From positions 1 through 64,000 of the forward strand of contig PLUE01000050.1 of NCBI GenBank assembly GCA_003164785.1: a stretch of DNA of 64,000 nucleotides, written 5' to 3'. This document shows, one piece after another, positions 43,601 through 51,393 of this stretch. Positions within the stretch are counted from its first letter, which is position 1; every line of letters begins with the position of its first letter. The notes beneath the pieces are model-generated. The model saw only the letters and a list, made by a program, of their open reading frames with translations, was not told the DNA's origin and did no database searches. The translations under genes and the position numbers were made by a program. Source of the stretch: Gammaproteobacteria bacterium. GTDB taxonomy: Bacteria; Pseudomonadota; Gammaproteobacteria; Steroidobacterales; Steroidobacteraceae.

Positions 43601-43944
43601 GGCAGAGCATCGGCGCCCCGGGCGCGACGATCCGTCGGCACGCGCGAGATCCCCGAGACGGCCGCCATCACCATCGCCGCCACATGCACACAAGGACTTT
43701 GCGCGCCGCAACTGCACTCGCCCTCGAAAGCCTGCTCACCCACGCGCTCGAATTGGAGATAGACGCGCTGCCGGTCACCCGCAATCCCCGTCACCACGCG
43801 GCCGTCTTGGAGCACGCGAACGTCAGACACACCGCCTGCCTCGATCAACTGCCGTGCCGCCCGGTACAACGGCGCGTCGAAAGTGTTTTGCAGGGAAGCA
43901 AGCGGCTCGGCAGTGGCGTCGTCGGATGCGAGGTTTACGGGCAT
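40678..43944 (-). CDS. SWIM-zinc-finger SNF2 helicase (1088 residues)
   Basis: The N-terminal region carries a SWIM zinc finger ([16 protein letters not shown], residues 75-95). A long central region follows, then the SNF2 ATPase: [15 protein letters not shown] (Walker A), [12 protein letters not shown] (DEAQ) and [15 protein letters not shown]. The helicase C domain has [56 protein letters not shown]. SNF2 proteins translocate on DNA to remodel bound proteins. The bacterial HepA/RapA-like group is implicated in transcription recycling and the SWIM finger in nucleic-acid or protein binding. Cotranscribed with the 408-residue gene. Confidence 0.95.
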   Translation of the reverse strand: [1088 protein letters not shown]

Positions 43945-44044
43945 GGGGGGATTTTATTTCAACTTTCAGCTTTGCGTGCTTTTACCGCACGCTACGGCCG
44001 ATACGGGACATATGGGATTGATGCACGCCGAGCCCACGGTAAAC

Positions 44045-44693
44045 CTATGTAAGGACATCAAACTCAGCAGCTGTGTCTGGCAAGATACGACGCGCAATGA
44101 ATACCCCAATGATCGGAACATCGGTCGCCACAGTTTCTCGTAGCCGACGCTCGCAACATTTGAAGTGTTTCCTGGTGGTCAACACGTCGTCGAACAGCAC
44201 AATGACTTGGCGAACGGGACATGCATTCAAGACGGAGCGATCGACTTCCGTCAACGCATACAAAGCGTCCGGCGTGAGGCGGCTCGCCGCGTTGTGGTCA
44301 GCCTCCGTACTCGATGTCTGGCGCAACAGAGGACGGATGTCGGCATCATAATCATTGAAGGCCTTTGCCATAATTCGGGTAAGTCGGTCGTCATGGTCGG
44401 GATGACCGAGAACCTTCGAAGGTGGCATGGGGACCCACGTCATGCGCTCGGCGTTTTCTTGCGTCATCGCTTTGCGTAGGCCGGTGGCCACTGTCTCGAT
44501 GGCATGCTCCTTGTAACTGCGTCGGGCAACATTTGTCACGGCAATCGACGGTTTGCATTTGAGGTTGAATATTAACTGGTTGGTACCGCCACCTTGGTAG
44601 CCCCGGTAGGCAAAGTACTCGCCAAAGAAGAAACATCGATCGCCCGGATCGTGCTTCGAAATCGTCAGCGGGGAGGGAGAACAGATCGCTCAT
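44045..44693 (-). pseudogene. Phosphoribosyltransferase-like gene with a single-base frameshift
   Basis: A start with a good GGAAG site at 44693 reads MSDLFSLPADDFE, then runs out of sense. One frame over, the sequence continues as HDPGDRCFFFGEYFAYRG and on to MPPSKVLGHPDHDDRLTRIM, IVLFDDVLTTRKHFKCCERRLRET and a stop at 44045. LFDDVLTT is the phosphoribosyl-binding loop of ComF/PRTase-like proteins. Removing one base of GAAG near 44653-44657 would restore one continuous frame of about 215 codons. The downstream frame alone has an internal ATG at 44539 and could yield a truncated product. Confidence 0.65.
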
Positions 44694-44849
44694 GGATCTT
44701 CCATTATCACTTTCATGACTGTACAAATATACAGCATTAGTTGGGGTTCTGCACCAATCGGATGGACGTTCAGGTCGACGCCCCTATTGCGAGGACTATA
44801 CACGCAAGACCCACGCGGTCGTGCCTAGCCACCATCCATAGTCACCGAG

Positions 44850-45191
44850 TTACCAACCTTCGCATCGAGTGACCTGGCGGCCTGTCTCACGAAGAACCAG
44901 CGCAAGAAATGCGTCGGGATCCTCTGCCTGGACCAGGAGCGAAACCTCTAGGTCCGGCCCGCCACATGGCTGCGCACTCACCTCGAGGCCACCACCCGAC
45001 GCCAGAAACAACTTCACCGTGTCGGCGTAGCGGTCCGCCCGTACGTGGACCAAGCCCAGCTGGGACAATTGCTGCAGCCGCTGTGCCGTCAGCACTTGAA
45101 CGATGCCGGCATTGCCCACCGCGTATCCTTGTCGCACCAGTCCGAGCGCCGCGTCTGCCGAACCGAGAGCCTGCTGTTGTGCTTGAATGGC
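44850..45191 (-). pseudogene. C-terminal fragment of an outer-membrane efflux channel (TolC/NodT-like)
   Basis: The reading AIQAQQQALGSADAALGLVR, YAVGNAGIVQVLTAQRLQQL and RADRYADTVKLFLASGG matches the last helical hairpin and C-terminus of NodT-type RND outer-membrane factors (usually about 480 residues). Only 110 codons remain, followed by an unrelated tail. The upstream end stops abruptly where a LysR fragment on the other strand begins, so it is a recombination remnant. Confidence 0.7.
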
Positions 45192-45369
45192 GCTGGAGGC
45201 TCGTCTAGGCGTTCGACTCGTCGAGCGCGGGCCGCGTCGCTTCACGTTGACCAAAGAGGGGATCGTTCAGATCTTGAACGACCTGGACGACGCAGAAGCT
45301 GAAACGAGCGTCAGGGCAAAGGCGCCTCGAGGGCGGCTTCGCGTCGGCGCGCCCCTCGAGACAGTATAA
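45187..45369 (+). pseudogene. Internal fragment of a LysR-type regulator
   Basis: Sixty codons (MALEARLGVRLVERGPRRFTL, ILNDLDDAEAE, PRGRLRVGAPLETV) correspond to residues of about 30-95 of LysR regulators: the end of the helix-turn-helix, the linker helix and the first strand of the effector domain. Both ends of the gene are missing. It abuts the efflux-channel fragment head to head, suggesting that an efflux operon and its regulator were collapsed by deletion. Confidence 0.65.
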
Positions 45370-45452
45370 ACCAGCCCTTGGACTACGCATCAGGCGAAAA
45401 GGCCGCGGGTTCGCTCAGGCGTGCTCCTAAGGCAGCAATCTCCTTGCCATTG

Positions 45453-47981
45453 CTACCGACCCAGGCCGGCGACGAGACGCGATAGCGCCACAATGACTTG
45501 TTGCAGCACTTGCGGTTCGGGTAGCGGCAACTTGAGCACCGACCGGCCCGTCGTTGCGTCGGTCTCGACCCAGCCGCTCGATTGATGAGTATGACCATTT
45601 CCACCACCACGGCTGGCGGTCTCGTGCGGCGGCGGCGCGGCCAGCGTTTCCAGCAGCTTCAGGCCCGCACTCAGCAGCGGCGCCCAGGGATTCTCGCCCT
45701 CGCAATTTTCTTCGACACTCATGGCAGCGCCCTGCGTCCTTACACCCGACGACGCCTCCGACGTTACCGGAACATCGGTCTCCTGACTTGGCCGCGAGAG
45801 GCTTTGGGGTGCCTCTGACTCCGGCGCCGGCTCAGCCGCCGGAGTCCCATCGCGCCGCGTGACCGCGTCCACACTTTCCATGAATTTCGTGAGCCGCGTG
45901 CCACCCAGGAATATCTCGCTCTCCCCGCCGTCGAGTACGCCGGCGAACAGGGACCTCTTGAACGCGAGTATCGACAGCATCTTTTCCTCGATCGTTCCCT
46001 CGGCGACGAAATTGACCACCTGCACACTTTTCGACTGACCCAGCCGGTGGACCCGGCCAATGCGTTGTTCGAGTATCGCGGGATTCCAGGGCAGGTCCAT
46101 ATTGATGATGGTGGCGGCGGCGTGCTGCAGATTGAGACCGACGCCGCCGGCGTCCGTGGAGAGGAAGACCCGGCACGCGGGGTCGGCGTGAAAGCGATCC
46201 ACCAGGCCAGCGCGATGATCGCTGGGCACGCCGCCGTGAAACAGCGCGTAGTCCCAACCGCGCTTCTTCAGCCGCCGAATGATCAACTCATGCGTACCGA
46301 CCCATTGACTGAAAACGACGGCTTTGGCCTGCGGCTGCTCAAACTGTTCGTCGAGCAAGGTCACGAGTTCATCGACCTTGGTGCCATGATCGGTCTTGTG
46401 ATCGAGCAGGTAGGTGCTGTTGCAGGACATTCGCATGTTCATCAGACAACAGGTCAGACGGCGCTGGTCGGCATCTGATAGATACCCGGTCTTGCGCCAG
46501 CGGCTGACGATGCGATCGACGATCTCACCGTTCTCGTCGTGATGGGCCTGCTGCTCGTCGGTCATCGCCACGAATACCGTGTTGTCCACGCGGGAGGGGA
46601 GCTGTTTGAGCACTTCAGACTTGCGCCGCCGAAGGAAAATCGGCTCCAACGTCCGGCCGATCTGCTGCAGATTCCGATAACCAATCACGCGTCCCGCCTC
46701 GTCCACGGTTTGATGCTCGTGACGCAACCGCCAGGTTGCACCGAGGCGATGGCGGTCAACGTACTGGACGATCGACAACAACTCCTCCAGCCGATTTTCG
46801 AGCGGCGTGCCGGTCAGAACGATGGCATAGGGGCTTTCGATGCGCTTCAACGCACGGGCTGCGATCGTATTCCAGTTCTTGACGCGTTGCGCTTCGTCGA
46901 CGATCACGACGTCCGGCGACCAGGCGTTGATCGCCTCGAGGTCCTTGGACAGCACGTCGTAGTTGGTGATCTTGCAAAATCCGGGTTCGGCATACTGCGC
47001 TTGGCGCACGCCACGCGGACCGCCGATCACCAGCGCCTCACGATCGGTGAACTTGGCTATCTCCCGCCGCCATTGATGCTTGAGCGAGGTCGGGCAAATG
47101 ACCAGCACGCGTTCGGCGCCGAAGTGCCGCGCAAACAACTCCGTGGCAGCGATCGCTTGGATGGTCTTGCCCAACCCCATTTCGTCGCCAATCAGACAAC
47201 GGCCGGCGCGCGCCGCGAACAGCGCTCCCTCGGCCTGATAGGGATACAGATCCGTCTTGACCACGTGTTTGAGGTTCGGGCTTCCGGGGCCTTCCGGGTA
47301 TGCCTGATCGATTATTCGTTGCCGTTCGCGGGCATCGCGGGCTTGCGCAATGAAGCCGAGCGCATCCTCATAGCATCGTAGGTCGTGGCCGCTCTTTTGC
47401 GCGCTCGCGAGAAAACCCGCCAATTTCCGGAAATTCTCCACGGGCATGGCGCCGGCGGGCGATCCATCGAACAGCTTTCGCGCACTCTTGGCAAGCGACC
47501 CGGGACAGTCGGTGCCGGCACGGAAGCATACTTGGCGCTCGCCCGCATAGAGCAAATAGATTTCGCTGTACGGCGGATGGAATCCGCCTGCAAGCGCCTT
47601 CTTGGCGTCGCGTTTCTTCTCTAATTTCCCGAGGACGAACTCGATGTGCTTGCAGGTACCGAGATCGTTGGTGGCAAAATCCGGGCACCCACAAAAATTT
47701 TCTCCCGGATTGGCGCCACGGATCGCGACCCGATAGCGATTGCCGTTCTGCGGGTTGGTCACCTCATAATCCGAGAACACTGCCGCCTCGCCGACATTCT
47801 TGAGCTTGAAGGACTGCGCCCGGCCGAATTGGCGCCGCAATTGGGTCTGCCAGACCTTGACGTCCATCCCCAACGGGCGGCGCAGATGGGATACCGATGG
47901 TTCATGAGCAACCCGGCGGATTTTGCCGGCGCGCTTCTTGCGTGTCTCCCGCACGTTGCTGGACTTTATTCTGTCTGCCAT
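45453..47981 (-). CDS. Second SWIM-zinc-finger SNF2 helicase (842 residues)
   Basis: The N-terminal SWIM-like zinc finger is FCGCPDFATNDLGTCKHIEF (about residues 95-115). The SNF2 ATPase has CLIGDEMGLGKTIQAI, VIVDEAQRVKNWN and VLTGTPLENRLEEL. The helicase C domain has AVVFSQWVGTHELIIRRL, RVFLSTDAGGVGLNLQHAAATIINMDLPWNPAILEQRIGRVHRLGQ. The last 150 residues are Pro/Glu/Ser-rich with a terminal helix. It differs from the helicase at 40678 in order and length, so it is not a recent duplicate. Its location among gene remnants suggests horizontal acquisition; DNA translocation or remodelling is expected, and a defence role is possible but not shown. Confidence 0.93.
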   Translation of the reverse strand: MADRIKSSNVRETRKKRAGKIRRVAHEPSVSHLRRPLGMDVKVWQTQLRRQFGRAQSFKLKNVGEAAVFSDYEVTNPQNGNRYRVAIRGANPGENFCGCPDFATNDLGTCKHIEFVLGKLEKKRDAKKALAGGFHPPYSEIYLLYAGERQVCFRAGTDCPGSLAKSARKLFDGSPAGAMPVENFRKLAGFLASAQKSGHDLRCYEDALGFIAQARDARERQRIIDQAYPEGPGSPNLKHVVKTDLYPYQAEGALFAARAGRCLIGDEMGLGKTIQAIAATELFARHFGAERVLVICPTSLKHQWRREIAKFTDREALVIGGPRGVRQAQYAEPGFCKITNYDVLSKDLEAINAWSPDVVIVDEAQRVKNWNTIAARALKRIESPYAIVLTGTPLENRLEELLSIVQYVDRHRLGATWRLRHEHQTVDEAGRVIGYRNLQQIGRTLEPIFLRRRKSEVLKQLPSRVDNTVFVAMTDEQQAHHDENGEIVDRIVSRWRKTGYLSDADQRRLTCCLMNMRMSCNSTYLLDHKTDHGTKVDELVTLLDEQFEQPQAKAVVFSQWVGTHELIIRRLKKRGWDYALFHGGVPSDHRAGLVDRFHADPACRVFLSTDAGGVGLNLQHAAATIINMDLPWNPAILEQRIGRVHRLGQSKSVQVVNFVAEGTIEEKMLSILAFKRSLFAGVLDGGESEIFLGGTRLTKFMESVDAVTRRDGTPAAEPAPESEAPQSLSRPSQETDVPVTSEASSGVRTQGAAMSVEENCEGENPWAPLLSAGLKLLETLAAPPPHETASRGGGNGHTHQSSGWVETDATTGRSVLKLPLPEPQVLQQVIVALSRLVAGLGR

Positions 47982-48112
47982 GTCATCGACCCTTCATTGC
48001 TCTCGCGGGAGAGCATATCCTTTGGTTTGACGTCTCGGTACACGACCGGCTTTGTGAAGGTCGGGAACGCCTCGGTGATGAAGGAGTCCTTCTCTATCTG
48101 CGCCGTGGACAC
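47966..48112 (-). CDS. Possible small coding region overlapping the SNF2 helicase start
   Basis: A minus-strand frame ends at a TAA (47966-47968) inside the first codons of the helicase and is open back to a TAG near 48240. It reads as good protein for about 60 codons (LTEVELIDAPLAEHAARVST, SFITEAFPTFTKPVVYRDVK). No ATG precedes that stretch; GTG at 48112 is one possible start. The 16-base overlap would couple its translation to the helicase. The family is not recognised. Confidence 0.35.
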   Translation of the reverse strand: MSTAQIEKDSFITEAFPTFTKPVVYRDVKPKDMLSRESNEGSMTWQTE

Positions 48113-48554
48113 GCGGGCCGCATGTTCAGCGAGGGGAGCGTCAATCAGTTCGACTTCGGTGAGTGACCCAGACGGCGTAGCCCCTGATAGACAATTTCGA
48201 TTTGATGAGCAGTGGGAATCGGCGATTACCCAGCCGACCTATTGATAACCCGGAATCTTTGCGCTCGGCTCGTGGAATATACCGCACAAGCCGTTGATTT
48301 GTATGGATACCGCTCGGCAACATCCACAGTCATGGCGCACTAATCGATACAGCGATTACTTCGGCTGTGAGCCCCTATGTCGGCGTTCTAGTTCGTCCGT
48401 GAGCTCTTCGACAGAGGGGTTACCCAGACGATTTTCTTCCGGGTTCTCCCGCCGGTATTGCAGGCCGAATGAGCCGCAATATTAGCCGCCAATTCGACTT
48501 CGAAGAAGCCAGCTTAACGTTCCTGTTCGTGTGCGCAGTCGTGGCAGGTCTCGC
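48113..48554. other. Intergenic, no gene seen
   Basis: About 440 bases between the helicase promoter side and the end of the serine hydrolase gene. The part up to 48240 continues the open frame described for 47966-48112. From 48240 to 48554 I see no credible gene, repeat or terminator; base composition is lower in GC than the flanking genes. Confidence 0.45.
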
Positions 48555-49709
48555 TCACGGTGGATTCACCTCGATATCCGCATCGAGAAGGTGCAGGCCG
48601 ATGTCGTCGGCTCCGGCGGCGGTCTGCGCGTTGATTAACGCAACCACGCCGAGACGCTTGGTCGGCTCGTAGCCCATAAAGGCGCGAAAACCCGAGACGC
48701 TGCCGTTTTTCCATGCGATTTCCCGCGACCCTTCCGTGTAGATGTTCCATCCGAGGGCTACCTGCGTGACGCCATGCCGACCGCCCGTGGAGGGCGGCGG
48801 CGCACCGCCCGGCCGGCGGGTTCGAACCATCGCTTCCATCGCAGGCGCCAGCGGCGTCTTGCGATAGCCGAGTACCGCCTCCAAGAATGTCAGTAAATCG
48901 TTGGTCGTCGAGCGCAGGGCGCCCGCGCTTCCCAACACCCGAAAGTGGTCGTGCGCCACGGGCACGAGGCGCGAGTCGTAGCCGACGGGTGTGCGCGCCG
49001 CCATTGCGGTACTGGGCGTGATGTCGGTATCGTTCATGCCGAGTGGTTGGGTGATACGCTCTTTCAGCAGAACCTCATAGCTCCGCCCTGCTTTGCGCGC
49101 CAGCACCTCTCCCAGCAGACCGTAGCCCACGCTCGAATACTGGTAGTAGGTCCCGGGATCTCGCGTGGGGACATAAGAGGACAGGAACTGATACAGCAAG
49201 TCGGCTGGGTATCCGTGTGCCTGCTTGGGATCCGACGGGTCAAGGTTGGCCGGGCGCGAAGGAAATCCGGCCGTGTGCGTCGCAAGGTCCGCGAGGGTAA
49301 TTTGCTTGCCGCCGTGCGTATGAAGATGCACATCCGTCGGCAGGTATTGTTGGGCCGGATCGTCGAGCATCACTTCGCCGCGCTGAACCATCTCGGACAA
49401 CGCGAGGGCGGTGAACACCTTGGTGATCGAGCCCAAGTCGAACACCGTGTCGCCGCCGACCGGTCGCGTGTCCCCGACGCCCATGGTCCCATAAGCAAGC
49501 ACCCGTTTGCCCTTGCGATCGATGACGCCCACGACGATCCCCGTCCCCTGCCGCTGATCATCGATTCGCGCGATGAGCATCCGATGCAGCTGCGCATCCG
49601 AGATTATGGATGGCTCCGGCGCCTCGGCGAACGCCGGCATCGCGAACGCGAGCAGGAACACGCCGTGGCGCAGGTGGATGCAAGCAGATTTGCAGATTTC
49701 ACCGTGCAT
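48555..49709 (-). CDS. Exported serine hydrolase (beta-lactamase/DD-peptidase fold)
   Basis: A 384-residue protein with a signal peptide (HLRHGVFLLAFAMPAFAEA, residues 12-30). The class C fold motifs are SITK (Ser nucleophile plus Lys, in FDLGSITKVFTALA), YSSVGYGLLGEVL (the Tyr motif, here Y-S-S where YxN is usual) and a C-terminal WKNGSVSGF in place of KTG. Such proteins include beta-lactamases, esterases and D-aminopeptidases; the modified motifs make a classical beta-lactamase less likely. It stands alone. Confidence 0.9.
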   Translation of the reverse strand: MHGEICKSACIHLRHGVFLLAFAMPAFAEAPEPSIISDAQLHRMLIARIDDQRQGTGIVVGVIDRKGKRVLAYGTMGVGDTRPVGGDTVFDLGSITKVFTALALSEMVQRGEVMLDDPAQQYLPTDVHLHTHGGKQITLADLATHTAGFPSRPANLDPSDPKQAHGYPADLLYQFLSSYVPTRDPGTYYQYSSVGYGLLGEVLARKAGRSYEVLLKERITQPLGMNDTDITPSTAMAARTPVGYDSRLVPVAHDHFRVLGSAGALRSTTNDLLTFLEAVLGYRKTPLAPAMEAMVRTRRPGGAPPPSTGGRHGVTQVALGWNIYTEGSREIAWKNGSVSGFRAFMGYEPTKRLGVVALINAQTAAGADDIGLHLLDADIEVNPP

Positions 49710-49935
49710 TTACCAGGCAGCGTACAGCAGCGCCGGCGCCGTGGCGATATCATGGAGGCGGTGAAGATCACGCTCGCGCATTTGCGCCGCTACGCTATCG
49801 CGCGCGCTGTTTAAACCGACGACGCTCAAACGCGATCGACAAACTCGGGGCCTAATGACAGCTTTGTTGCCGCGGAAACGTCCGGCGACGATCCGCTGCA
49901 CCAACACTGCCCCGCGGATCGCAGAACCCCGGCAG

Positions 49936-50322
49936 TCAAACCCGCTTGCGCGCTTTTTTGCCGACCTTCTTTCGGGCCGGAGATGTAGCCTTCCGCCGCG
50001 CGGTTTTTTTCGTCTTGGGCTTTGGAGCCGGCAACGCATCGGCGGTGGTGCGGATTAGGCCCGCGAGGAACTCCGGGTCATCGAGATCCACCAGCAAGAA
50101 CCAGTTCGTGGCGCCCGCAAACGGCGGCGCTTCGGTCGGCGTCCCCAGGATTGCACGGCCCGGTGCCGTCGGCTTGATGAACAGTTGGTTGTCGCACACC
50201 AGCCCAACCACCTGGTCGCGCAGGTAGACGGCTGCCTCGCCGAACATACGCTTCGAGGAGATGTCGCCGGCCCCGCGCAGCTGCTCACACACGAACGCCA
50301 CGAATTCTCGATCTGATGCCAT
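49936..50322 (-). CDS. TfoX N-terminal domain protein
   Basis: A 128-residue protein. Residues 1-95 match the TfoX/Sxy N-terminal domain (SDREFVAFVCEQLRGAGDIS, SKRMFGEAAVYLRDQVVGLVCDNQLFIKPT). The C-terminal 30 residues are Lys/Arg/Pro-rich, a DNA-binding-like basic tail, with no TfoX C-terminal domain. Full TfoX regulates competence; stand-alone N-domains are common and of unclear function. Confidence 0.88.
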   Translation of the reverse strand: MASDREFVAFVCEQLRGAGDISSKRMFGEAAVYLRDQVVGLVCDNQLFIKPTAPGRAILGTPTEAPPFAGATNWFLLVDLDDPEFLAGLIRTTADALPAPKPKTKKTARRKATSPARKKVGKKARKRV

Positions 50323-50675
50323 GCTCGAATCTCCGCCACCGGTTCCGAATGCAGGGGACTATATCCACCCGAGCCGCACAATGCTCGATTCCATCCGCCT
50401 CCGGCGCTTCCGGAAACATTGCCGCGGAAACGCCTGTGGATAACTTGGGTTCTCTGTGAGTAACTTTTGGGCCCTGCGCGATACAACTGTGGTTTGGCGG
50501 CCAGTGCCACTGTCAGAAGCTCGGGATACCGTTGCAAACAGAGATGTATAAGCCGGCAGCGCCCTTTGTGGATCGTGACGGCGTTATTACTGCTGTGGTA
50601 ACATCGATCCCTCGAGGAACTGTGGCTATCCAACCCGTCCAACGGACGCCGCGAGGGCAGTCGACGAGGTGAAGT
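50323..50675. other. Intergenic, promoter region of the AbrB-Doc pair
   Basis: About 350 bases with no credible gene. The right end carries GAGGTGAAGT immediately before the AbrB-type ATG, a good ribosome site. Two similar segments, GTGGATAACTTGG and GTGAGTAACTTTTGG, lie near 50437 and 50457, but I see no assignable operator. Confidence 0.45.
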
Positions 50676-50903
50676 ATGGTTGCGCTGAAAATCCGCAAGG
50701 TGGGTAATTCCCTTGGACTCGTGCTCCCGAAGGAAGTGATCAATCGCCTTCGAACTGGCGAGGGCGAGGACGTGTTCCTCATCGAGGGACCCAACAACAC
50801 CTATCGACTCACGCCCTTCGACCCGGTCTTCGAGCAGAAGATGGAGAAGGCGGAGGAGATCATGTCGCGCTACCGGAACACGCTTCACGTCCTGGCGAAA
50901 TGA
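50676..50903 (+). CDS. AbrB/MazE-type antitoxin
   Basis: A 75-residue swapped-hairpin AbrB DNA-binding protein (ALKIRKVGNSLGLVLPKEVI), followed by a C-terminal toxin-binding tail (FDPVFEQKMEKAEEIMSRYRNTL). It should repress the operon and neutralise the Doc toxin. Its stop overlaps the toxin start by four bases. Confidence 0.9.
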   Translation: MVALKIRKVGNSLGLVLPKEVINRLRTGEGEDVFLIEGPNNTYRLTPFDPVFEQKMEKAEEIMSRYRNTLHVLAK

Positions 50904-51286
50904 GCGAGCCGGTCTGGATCGACGAGGCGCTGGCTCTCGCGATCCATGACAGGCAGCTTGTCGAGCATGGTGGTGCAGCGGGCCTCCGTGACGAAGGCTT
51001 GCTCCATTCCGCACTAAATCGACCATTGAACCGGCTCGCTTACGCCAGCTCAGACATCATCGAATTCTCAATGCTGTACACGGCCGGCATTGTGAAAAAT
51101 CATCCGTTCGTCGATGGCAACAAGCGCACCGGGTTTGTTATGGGTGTGCTTTTCCTCGAGCTCAATGGCTACCGTTTCACGGCCAGTGAGGAGGCCGCGG
51201 CGCAGGCCATCATCGAACTCGCCGCCGGCACGATCGATGAAGAAGGCTTCTGCGCTTTCCTTCGCGCCAACGTGACCGAATTGTGA
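50900..51286 (+). CDS. doc: Doc-type toxin (Fic fold)
   Basis: A 128-residue death-on-curing toxin. The Fic/Doc catalytic motif is HPFVDGNKRTGFVMG, and the N-terminus IDEALALAIHDRQLVEHGGAAGLRDEGLLHSAL is typical of Doc. Doc phosphorylates elongation factor Tu and stops translation; the antitoxin gene lies directly upstream with an ATGA overlap. All key Fic-motif residues for Doc appear intact. Confidence 0.93.
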   Translation: MSEPVWIDEALALAIHDRQLVEHGGAAGLRDEGLLHSALNRPLNRLAYASSDIIEFSMLYTAGIVKNHPFVDGNKRTGFVMGVLFLELNGYRFTASEEAAAQAIIELAAGTIDEEGFCAFLRANVTEL

Positions 51287-51393
51287 GGGCGCTCATAGAC
51301 TGACCAAGCCACTGGAAGAGCCTTGGCGGGCTCCCATGGCGCGGCCGATCGCGTGGTCACCGACCGAATTATTGCGGTGGGTTCGACAGGGCT

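Noticed and set aside
39455-47981. A DISARM-type defence locus based on the SNF2 helicases
   Set aside because: No DrmA, DrmB, DrmC or associated methyltransferase genes are adjacent.
48555-49709. A classical AmpC beta-lactamase
   Set aside because: The YxN and KTG motifs are altered (YSS and KNG), so only the general serine-hydrolase fold is supported.
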